DNA from: Hesseltinella vesiculosa
Taxonomy: Eukaryota; Mucoromycota; Mucoromycetes; Mucorales; Cunninghamellaceae
DNA: 64,000 bases
Direction of reading: 5' to 3'
NCBI GenBank assembly: GCA_002104935.1
Contig: MCGT01000004.1
Coordinates: forward strand, 186,001-250,000
This document shows, one piece after another, positions 27,401-37,511 of the stretch (position 1 is its first letter; every line of letters starts with the position of its first letter). Under the pieces are notes generated by a model. It was not told the origin of the DNA. It searched no databases and worked only from the letters and a program-made list of their open reading frames with translations. The position numbers and the translations under genes were made by a program.

Positions 27401-30400
27401 ATCGGGGTAAAAATGGTACAGGTACACTCACTCTTTTTTTCTCCCTCTCTCTCTCTCCTGCCATAGGCGCGAGTGCTTGGCTCTGTCTATGGTCTGCTGA
27501 ATTTGATTTTCTTTATTTTCATGTCCACCTTGATCTGTGGGATTCTTGTAAGGAACCACGCTTAATGGCCCCTCTCATGAGCTTTTCTTCATAGGCCTTT
27601 GAATTGCTGCAAGGCAGCCTCCAGCAGGCCACGGATACCATGCAGTTCTTCTCAGTGTACAACTCTTTTGTAGCCTTAAATCAGGCAAGACGACCAGGAG
27701 ATGAAACGAACGAAGACACTCACGCTCTTGCTCGTCTCTATAGCTCTTCTCAGGTGAAAATTGGACCACTGTGCTTTACAACGTGATGCAGTTTGGCGCT
27801 CCCACCGGCAACGCCGCAATCAACGCGCTCTTTTTATGTCTCTGGTTTGCCTTTTCCAACTGTAAGTGTCCTCTAACAATGTAAGGTATGCTCATCTCAT
27901 GCCCCCCCCCTTCTTGCTTTCGGCAGTTGTCATGGTCAATATGTTCATTGCGATCTTGATGGAAAACTTTGAAACAGCCGAAGACGAGAAAAGGCAGCAG
28001 CAAGTCCATCAATTTTCCAACTCAGTTAACCATACCGTCCACGACAACACAGAGGCCATGGTTAGCCGCTGGAACCTGTACCGCTACCTTGTGCCGACAC
28101 CTGTGGTGGCCACTGCGCACGAGATACCGGCGAATCTGGTGCTCAAACTACCAAAGAATGAACTCAGGTCCTTCTTGAAAGAGTGGCAGCCTGATGAAAA
28201 CCGACGCGCCAAGTACCAGGAAAAACAGCACCAGCACCGCCAACAGCTGAAGCAGAGACAAGCCCGCCAGCGCAAGTTCGGTCCTCTGTACACCGTCGGC
28301 CGCTTCATGCATGAACAACTGACTCGCCTGAATCAGGCCTCCCTCGTCCAGTCGTCCGCAACACTGCTCAACAGCTCTGGTACAGCCGCTGGCTCCAGCC
28401 AAGCATTTCGGTACTACCCCACCGGTGCATCTTCTGTTTCTCAGCAAGAAGCCATGGTGTCGGTCTTTGGCACCCAGCAAACAACGTTTGACCAGCTGCA
28501 CACGTTTTACGATACCAGCAAGAATGTGAAAATCGATTCTTCCGCTGACGACGACCGCAGCACCTCCCTACGCTACCTCCTTGCACCCAGCCTCCGCGTC
28601 AACATTGCCGCCTCTGTCGAAGAAGTCGTCCTGCAGGACCTCGAAGAACGCCGAGCCATGCACCGCGATTTCCTGCGCGCCCACCCCACGTACGACCGCT
28701 CACTGTTTCTGTTCCATCCACCACACCGCCTTCGCTTCTGGTGCCAGCGGCTCATCCCTCCCAGCCATGGCGAGCGCACCTTTGGCACCGCTCCCAGTTT
28801 CTGGGGAAAAACCCTATTTCTGACCCTGATCACCCTGTGTGTGCTGACAAACGTCGTCCTCACCATCTATACCAACCCAGTCTTCCAGCTGGAGCATCAG
28901 CACGACACGTCCATCCCAACCAAGCTGGCCTATGCGGACTGGGCCTTCACCTGGATCTTCACCTTTGAGTTCCTCATCAAGATCGTGGCTGACGGTTTCT
29001 TGTTGACACCCAATGCGTACATGCTGAACGGCTGGAATGTGCTGGATGTGTTTGTCCTTGTGACGCTGTACCTCTCCAACTTTGGTCATTTTGCTGCTTC
29101 GACCGGCCTGGCCCGTGTGTTCCGTGCGTTCAAGGCGCTGCGGGCGCTTCGGCTCATCAACTTGCTGCGCCCAGCCAAGCAGATCTTCACTGTCGTGCTG
29201 ATCCATGGCTTCTCGCTCATCCTTGATGCTGGCATCCTTGGCATGGGCCTGATCATCCCTTTTGCGCTGTATGGCAAAGCGATCTTCATGGGTCTCTTTT
29301 ACACCTGCAACGACAATGCCATCCTTACCAAAGCAACGTGTGTCACCGAAGCCTGGCAACCCACCACCGCACCCCTCGCCGATACCATGTCCATCTATGC
29401 ACCCCGTGTTTGGTCCAACCCCTACGTTTACAGTTTTGACTCGTTCTGGTCGTCGTTGTTGATCCTTTTTGAAATTGCCAGTGGCGAAGGCTGGATCAAT
29501 GTGCTAGAAACAAGCATGTCCATTGTTGGCAAAGACCAGGCGAACCAGCAAGATGCCAGTCAGTACTGGGGAATCTTCTTTATGGTGTACAACCTGGCCG
29601 GGTCGATCTTTGTTATCTCCTTGTTTCTCGGCATCATCCTGGAAAACTTTGCACGACGCAGCGGCACCGCCTACCTGACCCTTGACCAGCGTCGTTGGCT
29701 CGACCTTCGGAAACTTCTCTCCAGCATCCGCCCTGCCAAACGACCCAAGCAGGTGCCCACCCACGGCTTCCGAAAATTATGTTTCAAGCTCGTCGAGGAT
29801 AAGCGTGGAGTCTTTTACAAGATCCTAACCGGAGTCATTTTATTCAATATCATCCTCCTATGCACCGATTACTATGGCGCCGACGACCTTGCTTGGCTCA
29901 CCATCTTCAAAGGTAAAATGGTCTGGCGGAAGGTGGGACAGCGCGCGGAAGTGATTGACGCCTCCATTTTTTCCCCCTCTTATTAGATACGTTGTACTTG
30001 GTTTTGGTGTTGTTCTACTGGATGGAGCTGGCAATCAAGTGGCTCGGCCTCGGCTGGACAGCCTTCCGCCAAAGCCGCTGGCATCTATTTGACCTGGTGG
30101 TGACGCTTGGGGCAACTGTTTCGATCCTGTTCAACATTGCTGCGGACCGCCATCACGTCAATGTGGAGAGCCAAAAGCTGTTTTTTACTGCTCTCTGCTT
30201 CAAGCTTGTTCAGCGCAACGACTCGCTTCATCAATTGTTCACCACCATGGCGTAAGCTCCACTTCCGATGATGCGTTTACAGGGCAAGAGCACCCCGCTC
30301 ATTGTGTCTCTTTCTTTTTGATTTAGAGCATCGTCCTATCAGATCATCAATGTGTATGCGGTATGGTTGGTGGTGATGCTGACCTATTCGATTATGTTCA

Positions 30401-32026
30401 TGGAGATTTTTGGCCTGACCAAGTATGGCCCTGTGGCAACGACGGAACATGTGAATTTCCGGTCGTTTTCCAACACCTTTGTCTCACTGATCCGGTTCAG
30501 CAACGGCGAAGGCTGGAATGAAGCCATGCATGATTTCGCTGTCGAGGCGCCCAACTGCGTCACTGCCGAAAATTACCTGGACTCCGATTGTGGGTCGCAA
30601 ACCTGGGCCTATTTTTTATTCCTGTCCTTCAACGTCATCTCCATGTACATCTTTACCGCCATCTTTGTGGCTGTTGTTGCAGACAATTTCTCCTATGTCC
30701 ATCAAGTCGCTTCCAACTTTTCCTTGGTCAATCGTGATGAAATCAGAAAATATCCTTTTTTTTAGAGTTTGTGTGTTTTGTAGAGAGAGGTCGATCCAAC
30801 GCAACTCGCATGGTTCTAATTTATCCTTGACTCGGACCCTTTTTCTTTTTACGTTCAAGAAATGCTGGGCTACCTTTGACAAGGATCGCACTGGGTTTTT
30901 GAAACGCAGGGACTACCTTTCGTTTTGGCAGGTAAGACAGTGGAAAACGTGGAGGGCGAAAACAACTCGTTGCTGATGGTGCTTGATTTTTTTTATATAG
31001 AAATTACAAGGGACGTTTGCTGTGCAGGTATACGACGACATGTTTTCCTACAAAAACTTGGTCAGAATGTGCTCTGTACCACCTAGGGCCGATGATGATC
31101 CGCTTTATCCAGTTCGCGTCAATCTGCAGCAACTCGGTTTATATTTGAACCATTTGGACGGCAAGGTTATTCACCAGCGAAAAAAAGACCTCAACATGAT
31201 TTATTGGGTACGAAGCAATAGCCGATGCTAACAAATGGAAAGAAAATGGCGTAGGCTCACCTGCTACTTTTTTTCGAGACAGGAAACCGCCTTGACCGAG
31301 ACTGAGCAGGGGATTGCCTTTAATGACATGCTGCTGATGCTGGCCCAACAAAAGCTGATTGTGCCTGAAAATGCACTCTTGTAAGTGAAGCCAAAAGTGG
31401 CACAGCGCCAACGGAAGGCATGCCAAAGATGGACATGTGAAACCATGTGGTAAGGTTCACCGACGCTGATGGTTTACCCTTTAGGCTGGATGAGTTGTTG
31501 TTCAATCAAAAGAAGAAGGAAGCGATTCAAACCTTGATCAGTATTGACAGAGTGAAAGGCATGATAGAAACGATTGCCCTGCGGAAAAAATTCTTGCGCC
31601 ATTTGAAAGCAAAGCGCAAAGAGCAAGGTACTGAAAAAGCGAATGCGTGCAAAAACGCTGACTGGCCTCAACTTTTATTTTTTTATTAAAAAAACGCAGG
31701 CACGCCAACATCGCAGCAACGATGGCCTGATGTCAAGTCCACCATGGACTCTCCTCCATTGTCTCCCTTTGGCGATGAGCCGCCGCTGCTGCCAGGACTG
31801 TGAGAACTCAAACAACCTGCTCAATTTACGTTGGCGTTAATACCCTTTTTATTCCAGCTCCTTATTAGAATTAGATACCAACGCACAGGAGACATCTAAC
31901 GGAGCTACTCAAGCAAGTATATGGAAATGTGAGCCACCATCCTCCACATAAAAGAAATGACCGTCTGCTAACTTTGTCTTTTTCATTTTGATAGCTATGC
32001 TTGATCAAGAAGTGCAAAAGAAATAA
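24481..32026 (+). CDS. CCH1: Voltage-gated calcium channel alpha-1 subunit, fungal Cch1
   Basis: Plasma-membrane calcium channel that works with Mid1 in stress and mating calcium influx. It has four repeats of six membrane segments. The Pro-rich cytoplasmic N-terminus (about 320 aa) starts at the ATG at 24481. Repeat I starts near 25550, II near 26920, III near 28800 and IV near 29800. Pore-loop centres are AGNQSW (I, intron 26504-26570 within), SGENW (II), SGEGW (III) and NGEGW (IV), so the selectivity ring reads N/E/E/E. After IVS6 there is an EF-hand-like segment (CWATFDKDRTGFLKRRDY) and a helical C-terminal region. The gene ends at the TAA at 32024-32026. Intron 27685-27743 has a GC donor. 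Intron 30750-30852 is AT-AC (separate entry). About 20 introns. The long middle exon (27.93-29.91 kb) is uninterrupted. No truncation seen. Confidence 0.95.
30750..30852 (+). other. U12-type AT-AC intron in CCH1
   Basis: 103-nt intron beginning ATATCCTTTT, an exact match to the U12 5' splice-site consensus. A perfect U12 branch-site match TCCTTGAC lies at 30824-30831, and the intron ends in AC. Splicing here joins AA to GTTCAAG and gives DEIRKFKKCWATFD, the expected link from IVS6 to the EF-hand-like region. No GT donor is available before the in-frame TAG, so a normal GT-AG intron cannot rescue the frame. Confidence 0.85.
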
Positions 32027-32280
32027 AATGGTGCACAACCGCATGACAAATGCCAGCCAATGAGCGGCTCTCGTCACCCTGAGAAAAGAAAAAAAGTTGC
32101 ACCAAAACTTTTTTTTTCTCCCCTTCCCTTTTCTTTTTTGTTTTGTCCATTTTTAAAAATATCGTGTGCATCCTGTCATTTCCATTGTCGATAATTGTTG
32201 GACTTGGCCATTGACGTATTTAAACTTTCCTGCTTTTCACCGCACCATCCCTTTGATTACTCCCTGTTTGTGCTCACTTA

Positions 32281-33636
32281 ATGGATTACGCCTCTTCTCG
32301 GCTAAAAAGTTTCATGTAAGTCGTTTTTTAAGTCTTGTCACCTATCAAACAAACTTTGATTTCTTTCTCTTGTGGACGCCATCACTCATATGTTTATACC
32401 ATAGCCGATCACATGAAAATTTGAAACATGCAATTGCTGGTGCAGGCGCTGGAGTTGCCTCGTCGATCGTAGTGGTGCCGCTGGATGTCGTCAAAACTCG
32501 ATTGCAAAACCAAGGCAAACCTAAACCTGGCACAGTTTTATACCATGGCACTCTAGGTACATTTGAGAACAAAGGAATTCTTATTTTCATTACAATTGCC
32601 GTTCGCTTCATCTTTTCTTTTTCTACCGCCACTAGGAACACTTTCTAGGATTTGGAAAGAAGAAGGCATTCGAGGATTATACAGGGGCCTGGGCCCAACC
32701 ATCTTCGGCTATCTTCCTACATGGGCTATCTATTTCACTACCTATGATTACTGCAAGGCTGAATGGGCAAATTACTTGCGTGGTAAGTAGAAAATGTTGT
32801 ATTGCCTAGGATCGAACATGCGCTTCACCTATTTTTTTTTTTTTTTTGGAACTAGAACGATCGGCTGGGCATGAATGGATGATTCACATTTTATCGGCCA
32901 TGACAGCCGGGGCAGCTTCCACCACCCTGACGAATCCTCTGTGGGTGATCAAGACGAGATTTATGGTAAGGACTCAAAACGGGAGTCAGAGTAGGCATGA
33001 ATGGTAGGGCTGACTAGTTTCCTCGACACCCTTTAGACCCAGAACGACAAGACGCCTTATCGATACAACAATACCCTGCACGCTTTCCGCACCATTGCTA
33101 AAGAAGAAGGCATCCGAGGCTTTTACAAAGGATTAGGTACCTCGTTGATTGGTGTCAGCCATGTTGCTGTGCAGTTCCCCCTGTATGAAAAACTCAAGAC
33201 GTTGTTTGGTAAGCGTGAGCCTGGGAAACCCCATCATAAGCTGCCAGGACCCTCATGACTTTTTTATTTACTAGCTCAAAGCGATGTGACCTCTGGCAAT
33301 GTTGGGATCCTCCTCGCGTCGTCTCTTTCGAAAATGGCTGCCAGCACTGCAACATACCCACACGAAGTAATAGGACGGAAAACAAGAGAAGCAACAGGAA
33401 ATTGACGTCGAGACTTTTTTTAGGTGATCCGCACTCGACTACAAAACCAAACGGTCCAGCCTTTTAAATACAAGGGTGTGATCCATGCCTTCAAGGTGAT
33501 TCTGGCCGAAGAAGGCTGGCGGGGCTTTTACAAGGGCATGCCCACCAACCTGCTGCGCACCGTTCCATCCTCTGCATTGACCATCCTAACTTATGAAGTG
33601 ATTGTATTCCGATTTGATCAGCTCAAGAACTCATGA
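32281..33636 (+). CDS. YIA6: Mitochondrial carrier, NAD+ transporter (Yia6/Ndt1) type
   Basis: Inner-membrane carrier of the SLC25 family with three repeats. The start is the ATG at 32281 ([11 protein letters not shown]). Signature motifs: [13 protein letters not shown] (repeat 1), [11 protein letters not shown] (repeat 2) and [13 protein letters not shown] (repeat 3). The aromatic residue in place of the acidic one in repeat 2, together with [14 protein letters not shown] and [14 protein letters not shown], match the yeast NAD+ carriers Yia6/Yea6. The FAD/folate and pyrimidine carriers share the repeat-2 feature and are the main alternatives. Six or seven exons; introns carry T-runs (for example 32832-32847). 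Ends at the TGA at 33634-33636. Complete. Confidence 0.88.
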
Positions 33637-34044
33637 AATCTCTCTATTTGCTTGTATTTACTCGTTTTCATACCTCCCTTTGATAATCTCCTTTTCCCTT
33701 GCCGCTCGCTCCTCTTACTCATCCTTCCCTGCTCCCCTGCACATTCCCTGATTGCCCAAGTCTGCCTGTGCCTCTCGATTCATACCGACCTAATCCACAC
33801 CCTCACTTGCGACACACGTTCAATAGACACATTGCTCAAATCAAAAGCAATTAAAAAAAAAAGAAGTGCATTGCAATACAGCTTGTGGTGAGTTCCGAAC
33901 GATCGGTGTAAGATGGTTTTAAAAATCCGACCGTGATTCATCCATTGGTTTCTGACATCCTTGTTTATTCACTTTTTCAGCATTGGTATCAATGGACTCC
34001 CCCCTCAAAAAAAAAATAACGATAAAAAATAAATAGGCTGGGCA
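33637..34044. other. Intergenic between convergent genes
   Basis: About 400 bp of 3' flanking DNA, pyrimidine-rich near 33660-33800, with A-runs near 33850 and 34005. No gene seen. Confidence 0.5.
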
Positions 34045-35803
34045 TTATGTTGGCTGCTGAGTAGAAGTAGGGGATGATTGAGGGGCAGGACCAAAGCTGT
34101 GCTGGGCAATAAAGGGATGCTTGGCGACTTCGGCAGTGATGCGGGTCATGTTCAAGCAGCCTTGTTTGATTGCCTTGGGCCATACCACGTCTTCCTCTGT
34201 TGAAAGGGATCGAATTTCACTCAGTAATGCCACAAAGAGCTAAAGAAGGTTGAGAAGGAGAGAGAGAGAAAAAAAAACGTTATACTTGATGTCTTGATTC
34301 TGCAGGCAATTTCATCTTTACCTTGAGAAAGCCGTGGACTTGTTCAAAAATGCACTGTTGGTGAAGGAGGGACGTGGCAACAGCAGGGTCACGCGTGGAT
34401 TGGAGGGAGATCTGCAGTTGATGCGAGGATTGCAAGGCTAACTGGGTCTGGGTATGTAATGCGTCGAGCTTGAGAGTACCAGAAGAACTGGCGCCATCTC
34501 GGAGCTGCTGTATAGCCTCCGTCAGGACGTTGTTCAGATGGATGGAAGCAGTCAAGGCTAACTGTAACTGGTGCATCAGAGGGGACGAAGGGGAAAAAGG
34601 TGAGGTCAACGGTGACTGGGGAGAGGACCCTGGCGCGTTTTGGGTAGGTGGGGGAGACGAGGAGGAGGAGGAGGAGGAGCGCGTATGTCGATGATGAGAT
34701 GTGGTGGTGGACGTTGATTTGCTGGAAATGGCAGAGATGCCTGGCAAGGCAGGGACGGCAGTGGTCGGGCTGGTGCCGCTGCTACTCGCTGATGGTGTAG
34801 CAGAGACTAATGGTGGCGACGGAGAGCCTGCCGGCTTTGCATTGCTGGAGGAACCAGAGGATGGCGGCGGGACAGGTGGTAGTGAGGAGGCATCTGTATC
34901 GGATTTGGTAGGAAGCCAGGGTTCGTCATCAGCGACGATCGCCGAAGACGCTTGCAAAGCGAGACAAGTCTCTTTGATATCGAGGGTGGCACCATGCACG
35001 GTGAGGATTAACTGACGAAGTCGTTTGCGGTCAAGTGAGGATGCAAACATCGGCAGCTTTGATTGAACCTGACGACAGATTTCCATCAGCAGCAGCACAC
35101 ATCGGCTGGCTAAAGACGAGAGGGAAGCGGCAGGCGGAGGAGAAGACGTGGCTGAATAAGGGGCTGAGGAAGGTGAATGTGGTGGGGTCGACCCAGACGG
35201 ATCGGCTTTTGACCACGGCGCATCTTGACCCTTTTGGCGCTGCACAGCGGCATCCAATTGCATCGATGCAGAATGCAGGGATTGGAGGATCGGGGCAACC
35301 GAGCTAGAGGCGGCATCGTGAGGAGGCAAGCAGCGATCGAGCGTCGAAGCAATGGACTGGCAGGTAAAAGCCAGCGAATCACATGTGTGGAAGAGTCGGT
35401 CGGATGGGCAAGTAGGCGAGGCTGATTTGGACGAGGTGGGCGGTAATGTTGTCTTGGAATCAAGCGAATGCTTGCGAATCGTGGGGATTCGATGTTGCTG
35501 GACTGGTCGGCCAGGATGGCCAAGATGGGCCATTCGCTGGGTTTGTGGTTGTGGCTGGCGGTGAGGGGGAGATGAAGGAGCAGAAGGCGGGTCGTTCGCA
35601 ATGGGAGCAAAGCCGAGTAAGATTTGGGTTGGGCGTCGCTGCTGTTGTGGTGTGGGGGCTAAGGAAGGGGCCGAAGCGACGCTGTGGACAGACAAGCCTC
35701 GCTTGCTCATGGCCAACCCAGCGACATGGGAGCCGCTGGGGCTGACAAAGGCAGCATGAGATTGGGATGCATTGGCTGGCACATTGCCTCCAGATACATC
35801 CAT
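34045..35803 (-). CDS. Sog2-like protein (RAM signalling), C-terminal domain type
   Basis: Two exons, 34322-35803 and 34045-34239; start ATG at 35803. Long Pro/Ser/Thr/Gln-rich N-terminal half, then a helical region (FTCQSIASTLDRCLPPHDA; SRCVLLLMEICRQVQSKLP; QLILTVHGATLDIKETCLAL). The C-terminal block runs from HQQCIFEQVHGFLK over the intron to LFVALLSEIRSLSTEEDVVW and IKQGCLNMTRITAEVAKHP. These helices resemble the C-terminal domain of fungal Sog2, a component of the RAM network that feeds Ndr-type kinase Cbk1. The N-terminal leucine-rich repeats of yeast Sog2 are absent here. The assignment is by motif resemblance only. Confidence 0.6.
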
Positions 35804-36296
35804 ATATTAATATATTAAAATGAAAGAGGGAAGAGAGAGAAAAGAAAGCGAGGAAGAAAATGAACTCAAAAAACTCTTTTTTTTTTCCGCTTTGCGCCAT
35901 GGGCATCGTCATTTTTAGGCATTTGTGTACCCTTTGAACTTTGACATACAGCATTTCATGGCTATCCTTGCACGAGGTGTTATGACGGTGACGGTGTGGT
36001 GCACCATTCAACTTGGCGTACTTTCTGTCTCTCCCCCTGTTTTCTCGGTCTACGCTGTTGCCATTGCATGAATTTTGAACAGTGGCAGATGGAAGCCTTG
36101 TTTTTAAGGAATCTTTAATTTATTACAAATCCATAGCCATGGCCATTCATGTTAAAGTTACGGCAGGAAGGTGATGGTGGGTGTGGCTAAGAAAAGATAG
36201 ATACTGTCACTACGATGATATAAGGGCCAAAAGGGTGGTGTCCTCGGCAGACGAGGACGCAAAAGAGATGTATTTCTCGATGTATTTTTGAGCGCA
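35804..36296. other. Intergenic
   Basis: About 490 bp upstream of the Sog2-like gene and downstream of the UCH gene. T-run at 35876-35886. No gene seen. Confidence 0.5.
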
Positions 36297-37159
36297 CTAC
36301 ATAGGAACAAAAATTACCCATGGAGCACCCGTTGCTAGCCGGTTATTTTCATCACTTACCTGGGCTAGAGAGCTAGCAAGACGGCCATGGTTGATAGGCA
36401 AAGAAAACTGGCTGTCAAGTTCATACAAGTGATCGTCAACCTCAACGAAACAAACGTAATGGTGGTTTCCGTCTTGGCGTCCAGGTTGCTGCTTCTGAAG
36501 CAAGGCAGCTGTTTGGTGCAAGTGTCGAAGTTCATCCGACTTTTTGAGCCATTTCTTACGTTCGTCGGGCGACATGCCTTTGGCTTGCTCGAAAAAGCTG
36601 TGCATCGTACCGGGGCCGATGATTTCTTTGTCATCGTTGTTGGCAAGAGCATGCAGAAGCGCCATCATCCCGCAGTTGTTGTGATGGGCCTGCTGGAAGA
36701 AAATCACATTGGGGCTGATACATTGTTCCATTTTGGCCAGCCGCAACACCTCTTTTTGCTTGTAACTTTCATACTCATCGCTACGAGGAAACACATATAC
36801 CAGTGCCAGTGCCTCTGCTGGTAAATTTTCTACGCCATCTATTTCCAAACCAAGACATTAGAAAATACAAGACCTGTCACGTCTACTTGCCCTGCAGAGA
36901 AACAAAGTGCCACTCGTTGCTGACACCTGATTCATGAATAATCTATATGTGGAAACATGGTGATGAGTGTTTTGTCTTTCATGGCCATACCCAAGTCGGA
37001 GGAATTACCGAGTTCCAAACCTGGTCACGCCAAGAAAAAAAGTGAAACACGCAAACATGAATACGAATGCATTTTATAACAAAAGGATGCAAGACTTACT
37101 TGAGGGTCGGCTTCAAGAGGATGCCATTCAGATGCATAATTGGTGGTATTTTTTGTCAT
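36297..37159 (-). CDS. Ubiquitin C-terminal hydrolase, UCH-L3/Yuh1 type
   Basis: Peptidase C12 that trims small adducts from the ubiquitin (or Nedd8) C-terminus. Three exons: 37100-37159, 36891-36942 and 36297-36838, giving 217 aa, close to the 230 aa of UCH-L3. Substrate-binding start WHPLEADPQ, then catalytic Cys in HHNNCGMMALLHALANN, catalytic His in NHHYVCFVEVDD, and Asp in HLYELDSQ followed by PINHG, all in the family order. The crossover-loop region is the usual length (GMSPDERKKWL). The 52-nt intron 36839-36890 has a GC donor (gcaagt, minus strand); skipping it or using another donor breaks the frame. Confidence 0.93.
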
Positions 37160-37274
37160 TGTTGAAACACATTCAAACTACAGCAAAAGTAAACTAAAAA
37201 GAGAAGCAGCCGATGTCCTAAAAAAAAAATGAGAAACTTAAAATCGAAACTCAGAACGCATGAATCCCTGGATA

Positions 37275-37296
37275 CTGTAGGATGGAAGGTGTCAGG
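37275..37296 (-). repeat. Terminal-like motif, left of Fanzor gene
   Basis: Read on the minus strand it is cctgacaccttccatcctac followed by ag. It closely matches motifs at 41666-41686 (+), 50202-50222 (+) and 49950-49969 (-). Consensus is about TTGACACCTCNNATCYNCAG. With the copy at 41666 it forms an inverted pair around the Fanzor gene. Confidence 0.5.
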
Positions 37297-37511
37297 TTTT
37301 TTTTTTTATTTTTGTTTCATAAGTTTGACACTTCAGAAAAAAATCCAATGTTAATAGCCAATCAGGCGCTTGAATTATTTTCATCAAAACTTACTTTATT
37401 CATTTTCATGACAAACCTGCCAATAAAAAAAAATTAGCATTTCCTCTTCACATTCTGCCTCAGGCTTGCGTAAAGAAGCTGGTTTATTGGCCAGCGAGGT
37501 AGAGATGTTCG

